From assembly GCF_018069875.1 (NCBI RefSeq), contig NZ_JAGQDF010000001.1:248001-312000 (forward strand): 64,000 nucleotides of DNA, given 5' to 3'. The position numbers and the translations under genes are program-made. Source of the stretch: Ideonella alba. GTDB taxonomy: Bacteria; Pseudomonadota; Gammaproteobacteria; Burkholderiales; Burkholderiaceae_C. Below the pieces are notes generated by a model that saw only the letters and a program-made list of their open reading frames with translations, searched no databases and had not been told where the DNA came from. How positions within the stretch are numbered: position 1 is the stretch's first letter; each line of letters opens with the position of its first letter. This document shows, piece by piece, positions 18,427-26,416 of this stretch.

Positions 18427-18996
18427 TCAGAAACCCAGCGAGGCCAGCAGGTCGTCGACGTCGTCCTGCTGCAGCGCGCGGTCGGGTACCTGCACGCCGG
18501 CCAGTTCCTCGGTGGCGCCGCTCATCGCACAGACCGGGTCCGGCAGGTCACCGTCAGCCAGCACGTGCTTGAGTTCATCCTCGACGCGGAACAGGATCCG
18601 CATCACCTTGCCGATCACCTGTCCCGACAGGTCCTGGAAATCCTGCGCCAGCATCACGTCGGTCAGCACCCGGTTCTGGTCGTCGGCGAAGGCGGCAGCG
18701 CTGGCGGCATAGTCGGCGCACAGCTTCATCATCACGCGCGAGCGGGCGGTGTCGATCTCGGGCGACTCGGCCAGGCGGCGCATCGCCTCGGCGATCTCCA
18801 GGCCGCGGCGGCGGACCTCGTCGCAGGCGGGCTTGGCCTCGTCGATCAGGGCCAGCACGCGGTTGGCCGCCTGCTCGGTCATCTTGCCCACGTACTCCAG
18901 GCGCTCGCAGGCGTCGGGCACCTCGCGGACGGCCTGGCGCAGCTCGGGCTTGACCCAGGTACCCGGGGCGGTGTGATGGGAGGGATCGGGCAGCAT
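18427..18996 (-). CDS. Second CheZ-type chemotaxis phosphatase
   Basis: A 189-residue CheZ family protein. The catalytic block is DVMLAQDFQDLSGQVIGKV with Asp122 and Gln126, and the C-terminal CheY-binding tail is DDVDDLLASLGF, nearly identical to that of the neighbouring CheZ. The N-terminal helical part (residues 15-115) is quite diverged from it. CheZ speeds dephosphorylation of CheY-P. The start at 18996 follows GAGAAGG; a longer frame upstream overlaps the next gene and is not protein-like. It is the last gene of the motA-motB-cheY-cheZ-orfX-cheZ2 run. Both catalytic residues are present, so activity is likely. Confidence 0.88.
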   Translation of the reverse strand: MLPDPSHHTAPGTWVKPELRQAVREVPDACERLEYVGKMTEQAANRVLALIDEAKPACDEVRRRGLEIAEAMRRLAESPEIDTARSRVMMKLCADYAASAAAFADDQNRVLTDVMLAQDFQDLSGQVIGKVMRILFRVEDELKHVLADGDLPDPVCAMSGATEELAGVQVPDRALQQDDVDDLLASLGF

Positions 18997-19048
18997 GGGA
19001 GTGCCTTCTCGGTGGTGTTTTGTCGGGGGCGGTGGCGGTTCGGCGGGC

Positions 19049-19420
19049 TCAGTCCGGGCGCAGGAAAGGCATCGGCGACTGTCGCCGTGCGCCGTTCTTG
19101 CGGCTGCGGTGCACGGCTTCCAGACCGTCTCGACCGCCGTTGAGCAGGCCGTTGACCAGACCCTGCACGTCATCGACGCCCAGGCCGGCCACCGCCGGGT
19201 GGTAGCGCTGGATCGCGGCGGCCAGGCTGGCCCGCGGCACACCCTGGTGGGTCGCGCAGATCAGCAGCACCGCCTCGAACAGGTCGGGCACCTCCTGGCA
19301 GATCCATTGGATCCGTCGCAGGCACTCGACGGGCCTTCCGGCCTGGCGGGGCAGCAACCAGTGCGGCGCCTCGTCGGCGGGCAGCGCGGTCTCGTCGGCG
19401 GCGTGCGCCTCGGTGATCAC
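19049..19420 (-). CDS. Hypothetical protein between two cheZ genes
   Basis: A 123-residue protein starting at GTG (19420), seven bases after the stop of cheZ, and ending 52 bases before the second CheZ-type gene. The sequence is soluble and probably helical (RIQWICQEVPDLFEAVLLIC, then VPRASLAAAIQRYHP, then GLGVDDVQGLVNGLLNG), with a basic tail. I do not recognise a family. The tight position in a motility operon suggests a flagellar or chemotaxis role. No catalytic motif or signal peptide is visible. Confidence 0.65.
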   Translation of the reverse strand: MITEAHAADETALPADEAPHWLLPRQAGRPVECLRRIQWICQEVPDLFEAVLLICATHQGVPRASLAAAIQRYHPAVAGLGVDDVQGLVNGLLNGGRDGLEAVHRSRKNGARRQSPMPFLRPD

Positions 19421-19427
19421 GGCAGCC

Positions 19428-20060
19428 TCAGAAGCCCAGGCTGGCCAGCAGGTCGTCGACCTCGCCCTGGTTGGCCACCACGTCGGCGCGGCCTTCCGGC
19501 GCCACGACCGGGCCCTGCAGCACGGCCGGGTCGACCTTGTCGCGCTGCTCGGGCGGCACCACCTGCAGCAGCAGCTTGACGAGGCTGTCTTCCAGGTCGT
19601 TGGCCAGGGTCACGACCTTGGCCACCACCTGGCCGGTGAGGTCATGGAAGTCCTGGGCCAGCATGATGTCGGTCAGGTGGCCGTCGATGCGGCTGGTGCT
19701 GTCCTCGACATCCTTGACGAAGTTCATCACCCGGCCCGAGGCGACCGCGCGCACCGGGTCCCTGACCAGCGCCTCGGCCAGCTCGCGCGTGGCCTGGCTG
19801 ATGTGGTGGTGGTCGGCCTTGGCCTGGTCCACCGAATTCAGCACCTTGTTGGCCGCGTCGGCGGTCTTGTTGGCGATGTAGTTCAGGCGGCTGCGCGCAT
19901 CGGGCAGGCCGTCGGCGGCGACCTGCAGCTTGGGCATCACGCCCAGCTGCTGCATCGTGTCGTGCAGCAGCCGGGTGATCGAGCCCAGCTGCTGGAACAC
20001 CTCGGGCGATACCGTCAGTGGCTCGGTGGGGGCCAGCGTGGTCAGATCTTCCATCTTCAT
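19428..20060 (-). CDS. cheZ: CheY-P phosphatase CheZ
   Basis: A 210-residue CheZ, the usual length for the family. Residues 132-145 (IMLAQDFHDLTGQV) carry catalytic Asp140 and Gln144, which insert into the CheY active site. The long helical hairpin precedes them, and the C-terminal helix VDDLLASLGF binds CheY. It follows cheY by 28 bases in the motAB-cheY-cheZ order common in betaproteobacteria. The start at 20060 is used; an ATG two codons later is also possible. It probably dephosphorylates the CheY encoded just upstream. Confidence 0.95.
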   Translation of the reverse strand: MKMEDLTTLAPTEPLTVSPEVFQQLGSITRLLHDTMQQLGVMPKLQVAADGLPDARSRLNYIANKTADAANKVLNSVDQAKADHHHISQATRELAEALVRDPVRAVASGRVMNFVKDVEDSTSRIDGHLTDIMLAQDFHDLTGQVVAKVVTLANDLEDSLVKLLLQVVPPEQRDKVDPAVLQGPVVAPEGRADVVANQGEVDDLLASLGF

Positions 20061-20088
20061 GGGACGCTCCCGGGCGTGGAGGAAGGGG

Positions 20089-20487
20089 TCAGGCCGGCGT
20101 GGCCAGCTTCTGCAGGATCTTCTGGACCTTCTCTTCCAGCGTCGCCTTGGTGAAGGGCTTGACGATGTAGCCGGCCGCGCCGCTTTGCGCTGCCAGGACG
20201 ATGTCCTCCTTGCGCGCCTCGGCGGTGACCATCAGCACCGGCAGCTGCTTCAGGCTGTCGTCGGCCTTGATGGCCTTGAGCAGCTCGAAGCCGTTCATGT
20301 TGGGCATGTTGATGTCGCTGACGACGAAGTCGAAGCGGGCGTTCTTCAGCATGTTGAGCGCCACCTGGCCGTCCTCGGCCTCCTCGACGTTGTTGCAGCC
20401 CATCTCCTTGAGCAGGCCGCGCACGATGCGGCGCATCGTCGAGAAGTCGTCGACGACAAGGAACTTCAGATCACTGGGATGGCTCAT
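20089..20487 (-). CDS. cheY: Chemotaxis response regulator CheY
   Basis: A 132-residue receiver domain, very close to enteric Che[21 protein letters not shown], phospho-acceptor Asp58 in [12 protein letters not shown], Thr in [11 protein letters not shown], Tyr in [10 protein letters not shown] and the conserved Lys. Phosphorylated CheY binds FliM and FliN at the motor switch and favours a change in rotation. It lies between motB (31 bases away) and cheZ, which supports its being the motor-binding CheY, while the CheY-like protein at 14614 may have another role. Confidence 0.97.
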   Translation of the reverse strand: MSHPSDLKFLVVDDFSTMRRIVRGLLKEMGCNNVEEAEDGQVALNMLKNARFDFVVSDINMPNMNGFELLKAIKADDSLKQLPVLMVTAEARKEDIVLAAQSGAAGYIVKPFTKATLEEKVQKILQKLATPA

Positions 20488-20518
20488 GGCGGTCCTCGGT
20501 ACGGGGGGAATGAGGCGT

Positions 20519-21454
20519 TTATCGGTCGCTGGCGGCCGGGCTTGAGCCCGGGGTGTCCTCGGCGGGCGGGGGATCGGCCTGGACCTCGGGCTTGAAGACC
20601 CGGTCCTCGGCCTCGCGGTTCATGACGATGATGCTGATGCGCCGGTTGGTGGGCGCATTGGGGTTGTCCTTGTCGAACAGCTGGCTGCTGGCCAGGCCCT
20701 GGACGCGCAGCACGCGCCGCTCCTCCAGACCGCCCAGGATCAGTTCGCGCCGGCTGGCGTTGGCGCGGTCGGCGGAGAGCTCCCAGTTGCTGTAGCCCCG
20801 CTCGCCGCCTGAAAAGGGCTGGGCGTCGGTGTGGCCTTCCAGGGTCAGCAGGTTGGGCACCTCGCCCAGCAGCTCGCCGATGGCGCGCAGCAGTTCACGC
20901 ATGTAGGGCTTGACCACCGCCGAGCCGGAATCGAACATCGGCCGGTTCTGGTCGTCGACGATCTGGATGCGCAGGCCGTCGCGGGTCATGTCCAGCCGCA
21001 CCTGCGAGGAAATGGCCTTGAACTTCTCGCTGCCGGCCATGCGCTGCTCGATGGTGTTCTTCAGCTCTTCCAGGCGCTGGGCCTCGGCGCGGATCTGCTC
21101 GGCCTTCAGCGCCTGCAGGTTGAAGGTGCGCTTGGGCGCCTCCACCGCGCCGCGCTTGACCTGGCCGCCGCTGCGGGTGATGTCCTCGCCGCCGCCCTTG
21201 ATCACGCTGGATGAATCGCCCGAGCCGCTGCCGCCGCCCAGGGCCACCTTCAGCGGCGACTGGAAGTAGTCCTGCAGACCCTTCTTGTCGCCCTCGGTGG
21301 TCGAGCCCAGCAGCCACATCAGCAGGAAGAAGGCCATCATCGCCGTCACGAAGTCGGCATAGGCGATCTTCCAGGCGCCACCGTGGGCACCGTGGCCGCC
21401 CTTCTTGACCTTCTTGACGATGATCGGTTGAAGCTTCTTCGCGTCGCCAGCCAT
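20519..21454 (-). CDS. motB: Flagellar motor stator protein MotB
   Basis: A 311-residue stator subunit that anchors the motor to peptidoglycan. The N-terminal helix, residues about 28-52, carries the proton-binding Asp34 in [20 protein letters not shown] plug and linker follow (about 55-140). The OmpA-like peptidoglycan-binding domain spans about 160-290, with [12 protein letters not shown] and [17 protein letters not shown] motifs, and a charged C-terminal tail follows. motA lies 10 bases upstream and the ribosome site overlaps the motA stop, so the two are coupled. Confidence 0.97.
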   Translation of the reverse strand: MAGDAKKLQPIIVKKVKKGGHGAHGGAWKIAYADFVTAMMAFFLLMWLLGSTTEGDKKGLQDYFQSPLKVALGGGSGSGDSSSVIKGGGEDITRSGGQVKRGAVEAPKRTFNLQALKAEQIRAEAQRLEELKNTIEQRMAGSEKFKAISSQVRLDMTRDGLRIQIVDDQNRPMFDSGSAVVKPYMRELLRAIGELLGEVPNLLTLEGHTDAQPFSGGERGYSNWELSADRANASRRELILGGLEERRVLRVQGLASSQLFDKDNPNAPTNRRISIIVMNREAEDRVFKPEVQADPPPAEDTPGSSPAASDR

Positions 21455-21464
21455 GGCGAACCCC

Positions 21465-22322
21465 TTACTTTTTCTTCACGTGGCCTTCGAGCTCGGAGAA
21501 GCTCGGGCGCTCGGTGGAGTAGAGGACCTTGCGGCCGAATTCGATCGCCACCTGCGGCGCATAGCCCTGCATCGAGGCCAGCAGCGTGGTCTTGATGCAC
21601 TGCAGCTCCTTGCCGTCCTCGTCGATCTTCTGCTCGAGCAGGCCGGCCAGCGGCTCGGCAAAGCCGTAGGCCAGCAGGATGCCCAGGAAGGTGCCGACCA
21701 GCGCCGAGCCGATCATGCCGCCCAGCACCGCCGGCGGCTGGCCGACCGAGCCCATGGTGTTGACCACGCCCAGCACCGCAGCCACGATACCGAAGGCGGG
21801 CAGCGCGCCGGCCAGCCGGGCGATCGCCGCGGCGGCGGCGTGCGCCTCGTGGTGGTGGGTCTCGAGCTCGGTGTCCATCAGGCTCTCGATCTCATGGGCG
21901 TTGAGGTTGCCCGAGACCATCATCCGCAGGTAGTCGGTGATGAACTCCACCGCATGGTGGTCGTTGCCCACCACCGGGTACTTCTGGAACAGCGCCGAGC
22001 TGTGCGGGTCTTCCACATCCTTCTCGATCGACATCAGGCCCTCCTTGCGGGCCTTCTGCAGGATGTCGTAGAGCAGCGCCAGCAGCTCCATCGCGCGGGC
22101 CTTGGAGTACTTGCTGCCCTTGAAGCAGGCGCCCAGGCCCTTGGCCGTGGCCTTCAGCACCTTGGGCTGGTTGTTGGCCACGAAGGCGCCCAGCGCGCCG
22201 CCGAAGATGGTGAGCATCTCGAAGGGCAGCGCATGCAGGATCACGCCGATGTTGCCCCCGTGCGCGATGTACACGCCGAAGATGCAACCGATGGCGACCA
22301 GCCAACCGACGATGACAAACAT
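21465..22322 (-). CDS. motA: Flagellar motor stator protein MotA
   Basis: A 285-residue stator channel subunit with four membrane segments, two near the N-terminus (VIVGWLVAIGCIFGVYI and a second around 30-52) and two around 170-225 (LPAFGIVAAVLGVVNTMG, IGSALVGTFLGILLAYGF). The cytoplasmic loop carries charged residues that meet FliG (for example RKEGLMSIEKDVEDP). The Pro of VGQPP is in the family's position. The gene opens the motAB-che operon; a sigma-28-like promoter lies about 65 bases upstream. Confidence 0.97.
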   Translation of the reverse strand: MFVIVGWLVAIGCIFGVYIAHGGNIGVILHALPFEMLTIFGGALGAFVANNQPKVLKATAKGLGACFKGSKYSKARAMELLALLYDILQKARKEGLMSIEKDVEDPHSSALFQKYPVVGNDHHAVEFITDYLRMMVSGNLNAHEIESLMDTELETHHHEAHAAAAAIARLAGALPAFGIVAAVLGVVNTMGSVGQPPAVLGGMIGSALVGTFLGILLAYGFAEPLAGLLEQKIDEDGKELQCIKTTLLASMQGYAPQVAIEFGRKVLYSTERPSFSELEGHVKKK

Positions 22323-22385
22323 GGTGATTCCGTTCCCGCAGGCGACGTGCTGGCCACACCGGACATCGGGCGGCCTCTGGGGCTC

Positions 22386-22412
22386 ATATCGGTGTGATCT
22401 TGGCGGGCCTTG
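22386..22412 (-). promoter_or_regulatory. Sigma-28-like promoter of motA
   Basis: On the minus strand CAAG is followed by 15 bases and ACCGATAT. This resembles the flagellar sigma-28 consensus (TAAA, 15 bases, GCCGATAA), and the same CAAG-N15-ACCGATA form stands before the second flagellin gene. Its position just upstream of motA fits late-class flagellar control. Confidence 0.6.
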
Positions 22413-22465
22413 AGCCAGGCAAGGGGCCGATAAGCCCTGCGGTGGCGGGCCTGTTCATGCTGGAC

Positions 22466-22504
22466 AAGAAAAAAGGCGGGCGCCTGTGGGGCGGCCCGCC
22501 TGAA
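22466..22504 (-). terminator. Rho-independent terminator of flhDC
   Basis: On the minus strand a GC-rich stem (GGCGGGC paired with GCCCGCC, 12-base loop) is followed by six T residues. It lies about 140 bases beyond the flhC stop codon and separates flhDC from the motA promoter region. The rest of the 318-base gap (22323-22640) holds the motA promoter and a plus-strand GCCGATAA and ribosome-site-like sequence noted among the findings. Confidence 0.75.
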
Positions 22505-22640
22505 AAGCACAGGGGTTGTGCTAGGAGGAGACAAGCATGAACGGAATACGGTTCAGTGATGAGAGCGTTGTCGGCGCCACAAGTTCCGGCCTTGAGCGGC
22601 GGCTTGTGCGCTTTGACACGGTCCCGGCACCTTCAAGGGG

Positions 22641-23213
22641 TCATTCGCAGGTGGCCGCCTGGCGCGCCACGGCGCTGGGCAGTTGCAGCGAGCCGGCCTG
22701 GCGGCCCTTGCCGGCACGGGCGGGCGGATTGCACAGGCCGCACACATAGTGCTTGGCGATCTCGTGCGGGTGGGTCACGTAGTGGCCGCCGCACTTGGTG
22801 CACTTGGTCATCGTCAGCATGCCGTTGTCGACGAACTTGACCAGGCGCCAGGCGCGGGTGATGGTCAGCTGGGGCTCCAGTCCCTGGGACTGGGTCTGCT
22901 CCAGGTAGAGCTGGTAGGCCTTGATGATCGTGTCGATCTCTTCCAGCTCCGAGGTCTTGTTCAGGTACTCGTGGATGTTCAGGAAGAGGCTGGCATGGAT
23001 GTTGGGCTGCCAGGTCATGAACCAGTCGGTGGAGAAGGGCAACTGGCCCTTGGAGGGGCTGCGGCCCGAGACTTCCTTGTACAGGCGCAGCAGGCGCTCG
23101 TAGGACAGGTCGGTCTCGGACTCCAGCACCTGCAGGCGCGCGCCCAGGTTGATCAGCGTCACCGCGCGTTCGATCTGGCGGGCTTCGGTGAGGATGCTCT
23201 TGGTGCGGGCCAT
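22641..23213 (-). CDS. flhC: Flagellar master regulator subunit FlhC
   Basis: A 190-residue FlhC that pairs with FlhD (FlhD4C2) to activate class II flagellar promoters. The zinc site is seen in CTKCGGHYVTHP and YVCGLCNPP (four Cys). Family segments include LINLGARLQVLESETDLSYE, SPSKGQLPFSTDWFM, and SLFLNIHEYL. The start at 23213 follows GGAGAAG. It lies 79 bases downstream of flhD; a terminator follows. The protein has the family's normal length. Confidence 0.97.
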   Translation of the reverse strand: MARTKSILTEARQIERAVTLINLGARLQVLESETDLSYERLLRLYKEVSGRSPSKGQLPFSTDWFMTWQPNIHASLFLNIHEYLNKTSELEEIDTIIKAYQLYLEQTQSQGLEPQLTITRAWRLVKFVDNGMLTMTKCTKCGGHYVTHPHEIAKHYVCGLCNPPARAGKGRQAGSLQLPSAVARQAATCE

Positions 23214-23292
23214 GGTGCTTCTCCGTCCTGGGGTGTCTGGTTCAGTGGGTGTTCAAGGTCTGCCGGGCCAGCGCCGGGCCCGGCGACTCAGT

Positions 23293-23616
23293 TCATGCAG
23301 CTTCCTGGTGGCGGCCGGCCATCAGGATCGAGGCGTGCAGGCGCTGGACGCTGTCGTTGGCGGCCGACTTGCCGTGGCTGGTCAGCAGGCTCCAGACCAG
23401 GTCGTCGTCCATGCGGAAGCGGCACAGCAGGGTGTTGCCGGTGGCGATCTTCATCATCTGGGCCGGGGTCAGCGTGACCAGCAGGTTGGCGGTGTCTTCG
23501 GAGATGCCCAGGCGGAACAGGGCCTGCTCGCGGTCGGCGCGGATCAAGCTCTGGGCCAGCATCAGGTACGACAGGTTGGCTTCGCGGATCTCGGCGAGGA
23601 TTTGCTGGGTGTCCAT
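23293..23616 (-). CDS. flhD: Flagellar master regulator subunit FlhD
   Basis: A 107-residue FlhD, full length for the family. The helical N-terminal part reads ILAEIREANLSYLMLAQSLI, followed by REQALFRLGISEDTANLLV and the C-terminal helix-turn-helix segment. FlhD gives DNA-binding specificity to the FlhDC complex. The start at 23616 is set by a strong AGGAG at seven bases; a longer in-frame extension upstream shows no family similarity. The gene is the first of the minus-strand flhDC operon. Confidence 0.96.
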   Translation of the reverse strand: MDTQQILAEIREANLSYLMLAQSLIRADREQALFRLGISEDTANLLVTLTPAQMMKIATGNTLLCRFRMDDDLVWSLLTSHGKSAANDSVQRLHASILMAGRHQEAA

Positions 23617-23962
23617 GGTGTTGCTCCTGTGTGCGGTGGAAGGGATTCGTGTCGGCGTGGAATGAACTGTAAGGACCGAAACAGGCTGGAAACATCGGTT
23701 CACTTCCAGCCCTTGAGTCCGGGTTTTTCTGTCAGCCGTGTCAGGCAAATTCCTACAAGCCGTGTCATCCATCCGCGGATCGGCCCGGCGGCGGGCGATC
23801 CGAGAGCGGCCCGGGGGGGGGGCGTGGCGCGTGGCGTGCGAGCCGGTCACCGGCCCAGAAACGGCCGCTCGGCGCCCTGTTGTTCGGCCGATCTGCCCGG
23901 CGTGGGCGCGCCACCATGGGCGTCTCGGGCCGTCCGGTCCGCATTCGTCAGGAGACGCCGCG
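23617..23962. promoter_or_regulatory. flhDC upstream region with an inverted repeat
   Basis: This 346-base divergent gap has no convincing gene. It is less GC-rich near flhD and contains a perfect 8-bp inverted repeat, GGCTGGAA and TTCCAGCC, with a 12-base spacer at 23684-23711, about 70-95 bases upstream of the flhD start, where an activator or repressor could bind. A run of nine G residues lies near 23813. The region should hold the flhDC promoter on minus and that of the glycosyltransferase on plus. Confidence 0.45.
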
Positions 23963-24748
23963 TTGAAAGTCGCCGTCATCACCCCGTACTACAAGGAATC
24001 CCGGGCCTGGCTGACCCGCTGCCTCGACAGCGTGGCGGCGCAGACCCATGCCTGCACCCACATCGTCGTCGCCGACGGGCACCCGCAGGACTGGATCGAC
24101 CAGCGAGAGGTGCGCCACCTGCGCCTGGACCGCGCCCATGCCGACTATGGCGACACCCCGCGCGCGCTGGGCGGCCTGATGGCGGCCAACGAGGGCTTCG
24201 ATGCGGTGTGCTTCCTGGATGCCGACAACTGGTACGGCCCGCGCCATGTCGAGTCCTGCATCGCGCTGGCGCAGCGCGGCGACTTCGACTACCTGACCAC
24301 CAAGCGCCACATGGTGCGTGACGACGGCAGCATCCTGCCGCTGCGCATCCGTGAGGACTGTGACGGCTCGCACGTCGACACCAACTGCTACTTCCTGATG
24401 CGCGGCGCCTTCCACACCCTGGCGCGCTGGACGCTGATGCCGCAGCCGATGCATGTCTTCGGCGACCGTGTCTACCTGGCGTCGCTGCTCGACGAGGGCC
24501 TGCGCACCGCCTGCACCGAGCAGCGCACCGTGCACTACCTGTGCACCTGGGCGCACCTGTTCCGCGCGGTGGGCGAAACCCCGCCCGACTACGCCAAGGA
24601 GCCGCGTCCGGTGGAGGACCTGCCGCGCTGGTACGCGGCCCTGTCGCCGCGCGAGCGCCAGCTGACCCAGCGCCTGTCCGGCATGCCGCCGCCGGGCCCG
24701 CGCGCCGTTCCCCAAGCCTCACCGGAGAAGGCCCATGTCCAAGCGTAA
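23963..24748 (+). CDS. GT2-family glycosyltransferase (copy a)
   Basis: A 261-residue GT-A glycosyltransferase. The N-terminal VAVITPYYKE strand, the VADGHPQDW loop and the DXD motif in FLDADNWYGP (which binds metal and nucleotide sugar) are visible. No membrane segment is present. Start at TTG (23963) because CAGGAGA lies eight bases upstream; no ATG nearby fits. It overlaps the next gene by 14 bases. A paralogue with the same HPQDWID and DADNW motifs is at 29785. The acceptor is not known; flagellin is a candidate from context. Confidence 0.82.
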   Translation: MKVAVITPYYKESRAWLTRCLDSVAAQTHACTHIVVADGHPQDWIDQREVRHLRLDRAHADYGDTPRALGGLMAANEGFDAVCFLDADNWYGPRHVESCIALAQRGDFDYLTTKRHMVRDDGSILPLRIREDCDGSHVDTNCYFLMRGAFHTLARWTLMPQPMHVFGDRVYLASLLDEGLRTACTEQRTVHYLCTWAHLFRAVGETPPDYAKEPRPVEDLPRWYAALSPRERQLTQRLSGMPPPGPRAVPQASPEKAHVQA

Positions 24749-25625
24749 CCTCGTGATCGTGCGTGCCGGCGACAAGTCGCTGCATGGGGACTGGCTGCGG
24801 CCCCTGGGGGCCGAGCGCTCCTGGGACCTGGTGGTGAGCTACTTCGGCGACGATCCCCAGATGCACCGGCGCCCCGACGTGGTCCGCATCGACGGCAAGG
24901 GGCCGAAGTGGAAGGGCCTGCACCAGGTGCTGGTCTCCGGCGCGCTGGACTGGTCGGCCTACGATCGCATCTGGCTGCCCGACGATGATCTGGCCTGCAC
25001 GCCGCAGGCCATCGACCGGCTCTTCCTGCTGGCCGAGTATTTCGAGCTGCAGCTGGCCCAGCCTTCGCTGTCGCACGACAGCTACATCAGCCATGCGGGC
25101 ACGGTGCACAACCCGCGCTTCCTGATGCGGCGCACCAACTTCGTCGAGGTGATGGCGCCGGTGCTGACGCGTGAGCTGCTGCAGCGCGTGCTGCCCACGC
25201 TGATCGAGAACGAGAGCGGCTGGGGCCTGGACTACCTGTGGGCGATGTATGTGGACCGCCCCCGCGAGGACATCGGCGTCATCGACGCGATCCAGATCCG
25301 CCACACCCGGCCGGTGGGCGGGCCCAACTACGAGCGCCTGCGCGCCGAGGGCAAGTCGCCGCACCAGGAACTGGCGCGCCTGCGCAAGAAGTACGAGCTG
25401 ACCGACATCGCCCATGTCTGCTGGTCGGCGATCGCCGCCGACGGCACCGAGATGAGCATGGACGAGGTCGACCAGGCGCTGCCGCTGCTGCAGGCGGTGC
25501 TGGCTGGCCAGCGGCCGTGGCTGAAGGCCGAGTTGCAGGAGGAGGGCGGCGTCATCGCCGGTCACCTGCGGCACTGCCCGGCGCTGCGCCTGGCGGCCGA
25601 GAGCAGCCGGCAGATGGCGGCCTGA
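24735..25625 (+). CDS. DUF707-like putative glycosyltransferase (copy a)
   Basis: A 296-residue protein resembling the DUF707 family, often listed as putative glycosyltransferases. Family features are RNLVIVRAGDKSLHGDWL at the N-terminus, the acidic LPDDDLACT motif near residue 90 (a DXD-like metal site), LAQPSLSHDSYISHAGTVHN, and GWGLDYLWAMYVDRP. It overlaps the preceding glycosyltransferase gene, so both act together. A shorter, diverged relative is at 28842 next to the second GT2. The transcript ends at a strong hairpin at 25651. Confidence 0.78.
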   Translation: MSKRNLVIVRAGDKSLHGDWLRPLGAERSWDLVVSYFGDDPQMHRRPDVVRIDGKGPKWKGLHQVLVSGALDWSAYDRIWLPDDDLACTPQAIDRLFLLAEYFELQLAQPSLSHDSYISHAGTVHNPRFLMRRTNFVEVMAPVLTRELLQRVLPTLIENESGWGLDYLWAMYVDRPREDIGVIDAIQIRHTRPVGGPNYERLRAEGKSPHQELARLRKKYELTDIAHVCWSAIAADGTEMSMDEVDQALPLLQAVLAGQRPWLKAELQEEGGVIAGHLRHCPALRLAAESSRQMAA

Positions 25626-25650
25626 GATCGGCGCGCCGGCCCCACGGCAT

Positions 25651-25684
25651 CAGGGCCATCCTCGGATGGCCCTGCGTCTTTATT
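25651..25684. terminator. Hairpin terminator between converging genes
   Basis: A perfect 10-bp stem, CAGGGCCATC and GATGGCCCTG, with a CTCG loop, followed on the plus strand by CGTCTTTATT. It lies between the DUF707-like gene (plus) and the methyltransferase gene (minus) and may serve both. Confidence 0.8.
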
Positions 25685-25707
25685 GGTGAGGGGGGCGTGC
25701 GGGCCGA

Positions 25708-26397
25708 TCAGGCCGCGGCGCGGACCGGCTGCGGCGGCGCCTTGTTCAGCGACAGGTCGCGGTACTGGCCGGTGGTGTCGGTGAACGAAAAGCCGCGCTG
25801 CGGCGCGATCTGGATCATGTACTGGTTCATCGGCAGCGCCACGAAGGGCAGACCGATCGCCTCGGCAAAGTAGATCGCGAACGGGCAGACCAGCGTGGGC
25901 TCGAAGCGCAGGTCGTGCTGCCACGGGTTGTTGCACAGATCATCGCCGCCGATCACGCCGCCCGCCTTCATCTTGGGCAGCAGGCGCAGCAGGTCGATCG
26001 TGATGCCGCGCAGCGTGTGGTCGCCGTCCACATAGGCGAAGTCCAGCGACTGGTCGGGGATCTGGTCGATCACCTCCAGCGTGCGTCCGCGCAGCACGGT
26101 GATCCGCTCGCGCGCGAAGGCCGTCTTGGCCATGGCCTCGGCGTAGACCGCCTCGAAGGCCTCGGGCGCCACGTTGAACGGCTTGTTCCAGTCCGGCAGG
26201 CGGGCCCAGGGGTCGACCATGTAGTAGCGCGCGATGTCGGGGCGCTGGGCCAGGATCTGCGCGGCGAAGTCGCCCTTCCACACGCCGATCTCGGCCATCT
26301 GGCCGGCGGGCATGGTCTGCATGGCGCGCAGCCACAGGCCGGTGCGGCTGGGTTCCTGGACCAGGGGCCGCAGGAAGTCGGGGGCGGTGATGTCCAT
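25708..26397 (-). CDS. Class I SAM-dependent methyltransferase (Methyltransf_24 type)
   Basis: A 229-residue soluble methyltransferase. Motif I is AEIGVWKGDFAAQIL, the strand-2 acid is in YYMVDPWARLPDW, and FAYVDGDHTLRGITIDLL is the typical post-motif of the Methyltransf_24 group; VIGGDDLCNN follows. Relatives act on sugars, surface polysaccharides or natural products. The start at 26397 has GAGGAG upstream. It lies 20 bases downstream of the GT/sulfotransferase gene, as the last gene of the minus-strand half of the island. Confidence 0.8.
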   Translation of the reverse strand: MDITAPDFLRPLVQEPSRTGLWLRAMQTMPAGQMAEIGVWKGDFAAQILAQRPDIARYYMVDPWARLPDWNKPFNVAPEAFEAVYAEAMAKTAFARERITVLRGRTLEVIDQIPDQSLDFAYVDGDHTLRGITIDLLRLLPKMKAGGVIGGDDLCNNPWQHDLRFEPTLVCPFAIYFAEAIGLPFVALPMNQYMIQIAPQRGFSFTDTTGQYRDLSLNKAPPQPVRAAA

Positions 26398-26416
26398 CGT
26401 GGTGTTCTCCTCGGTG

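Noticed and set aside
23812-23821. Run of G residues upstream of the GT2 gene as a phase-variable tract
   Set aside because: It lies outside any gene and well upstream of the likely start codon; a single tract without evidence of length variation is not enough.
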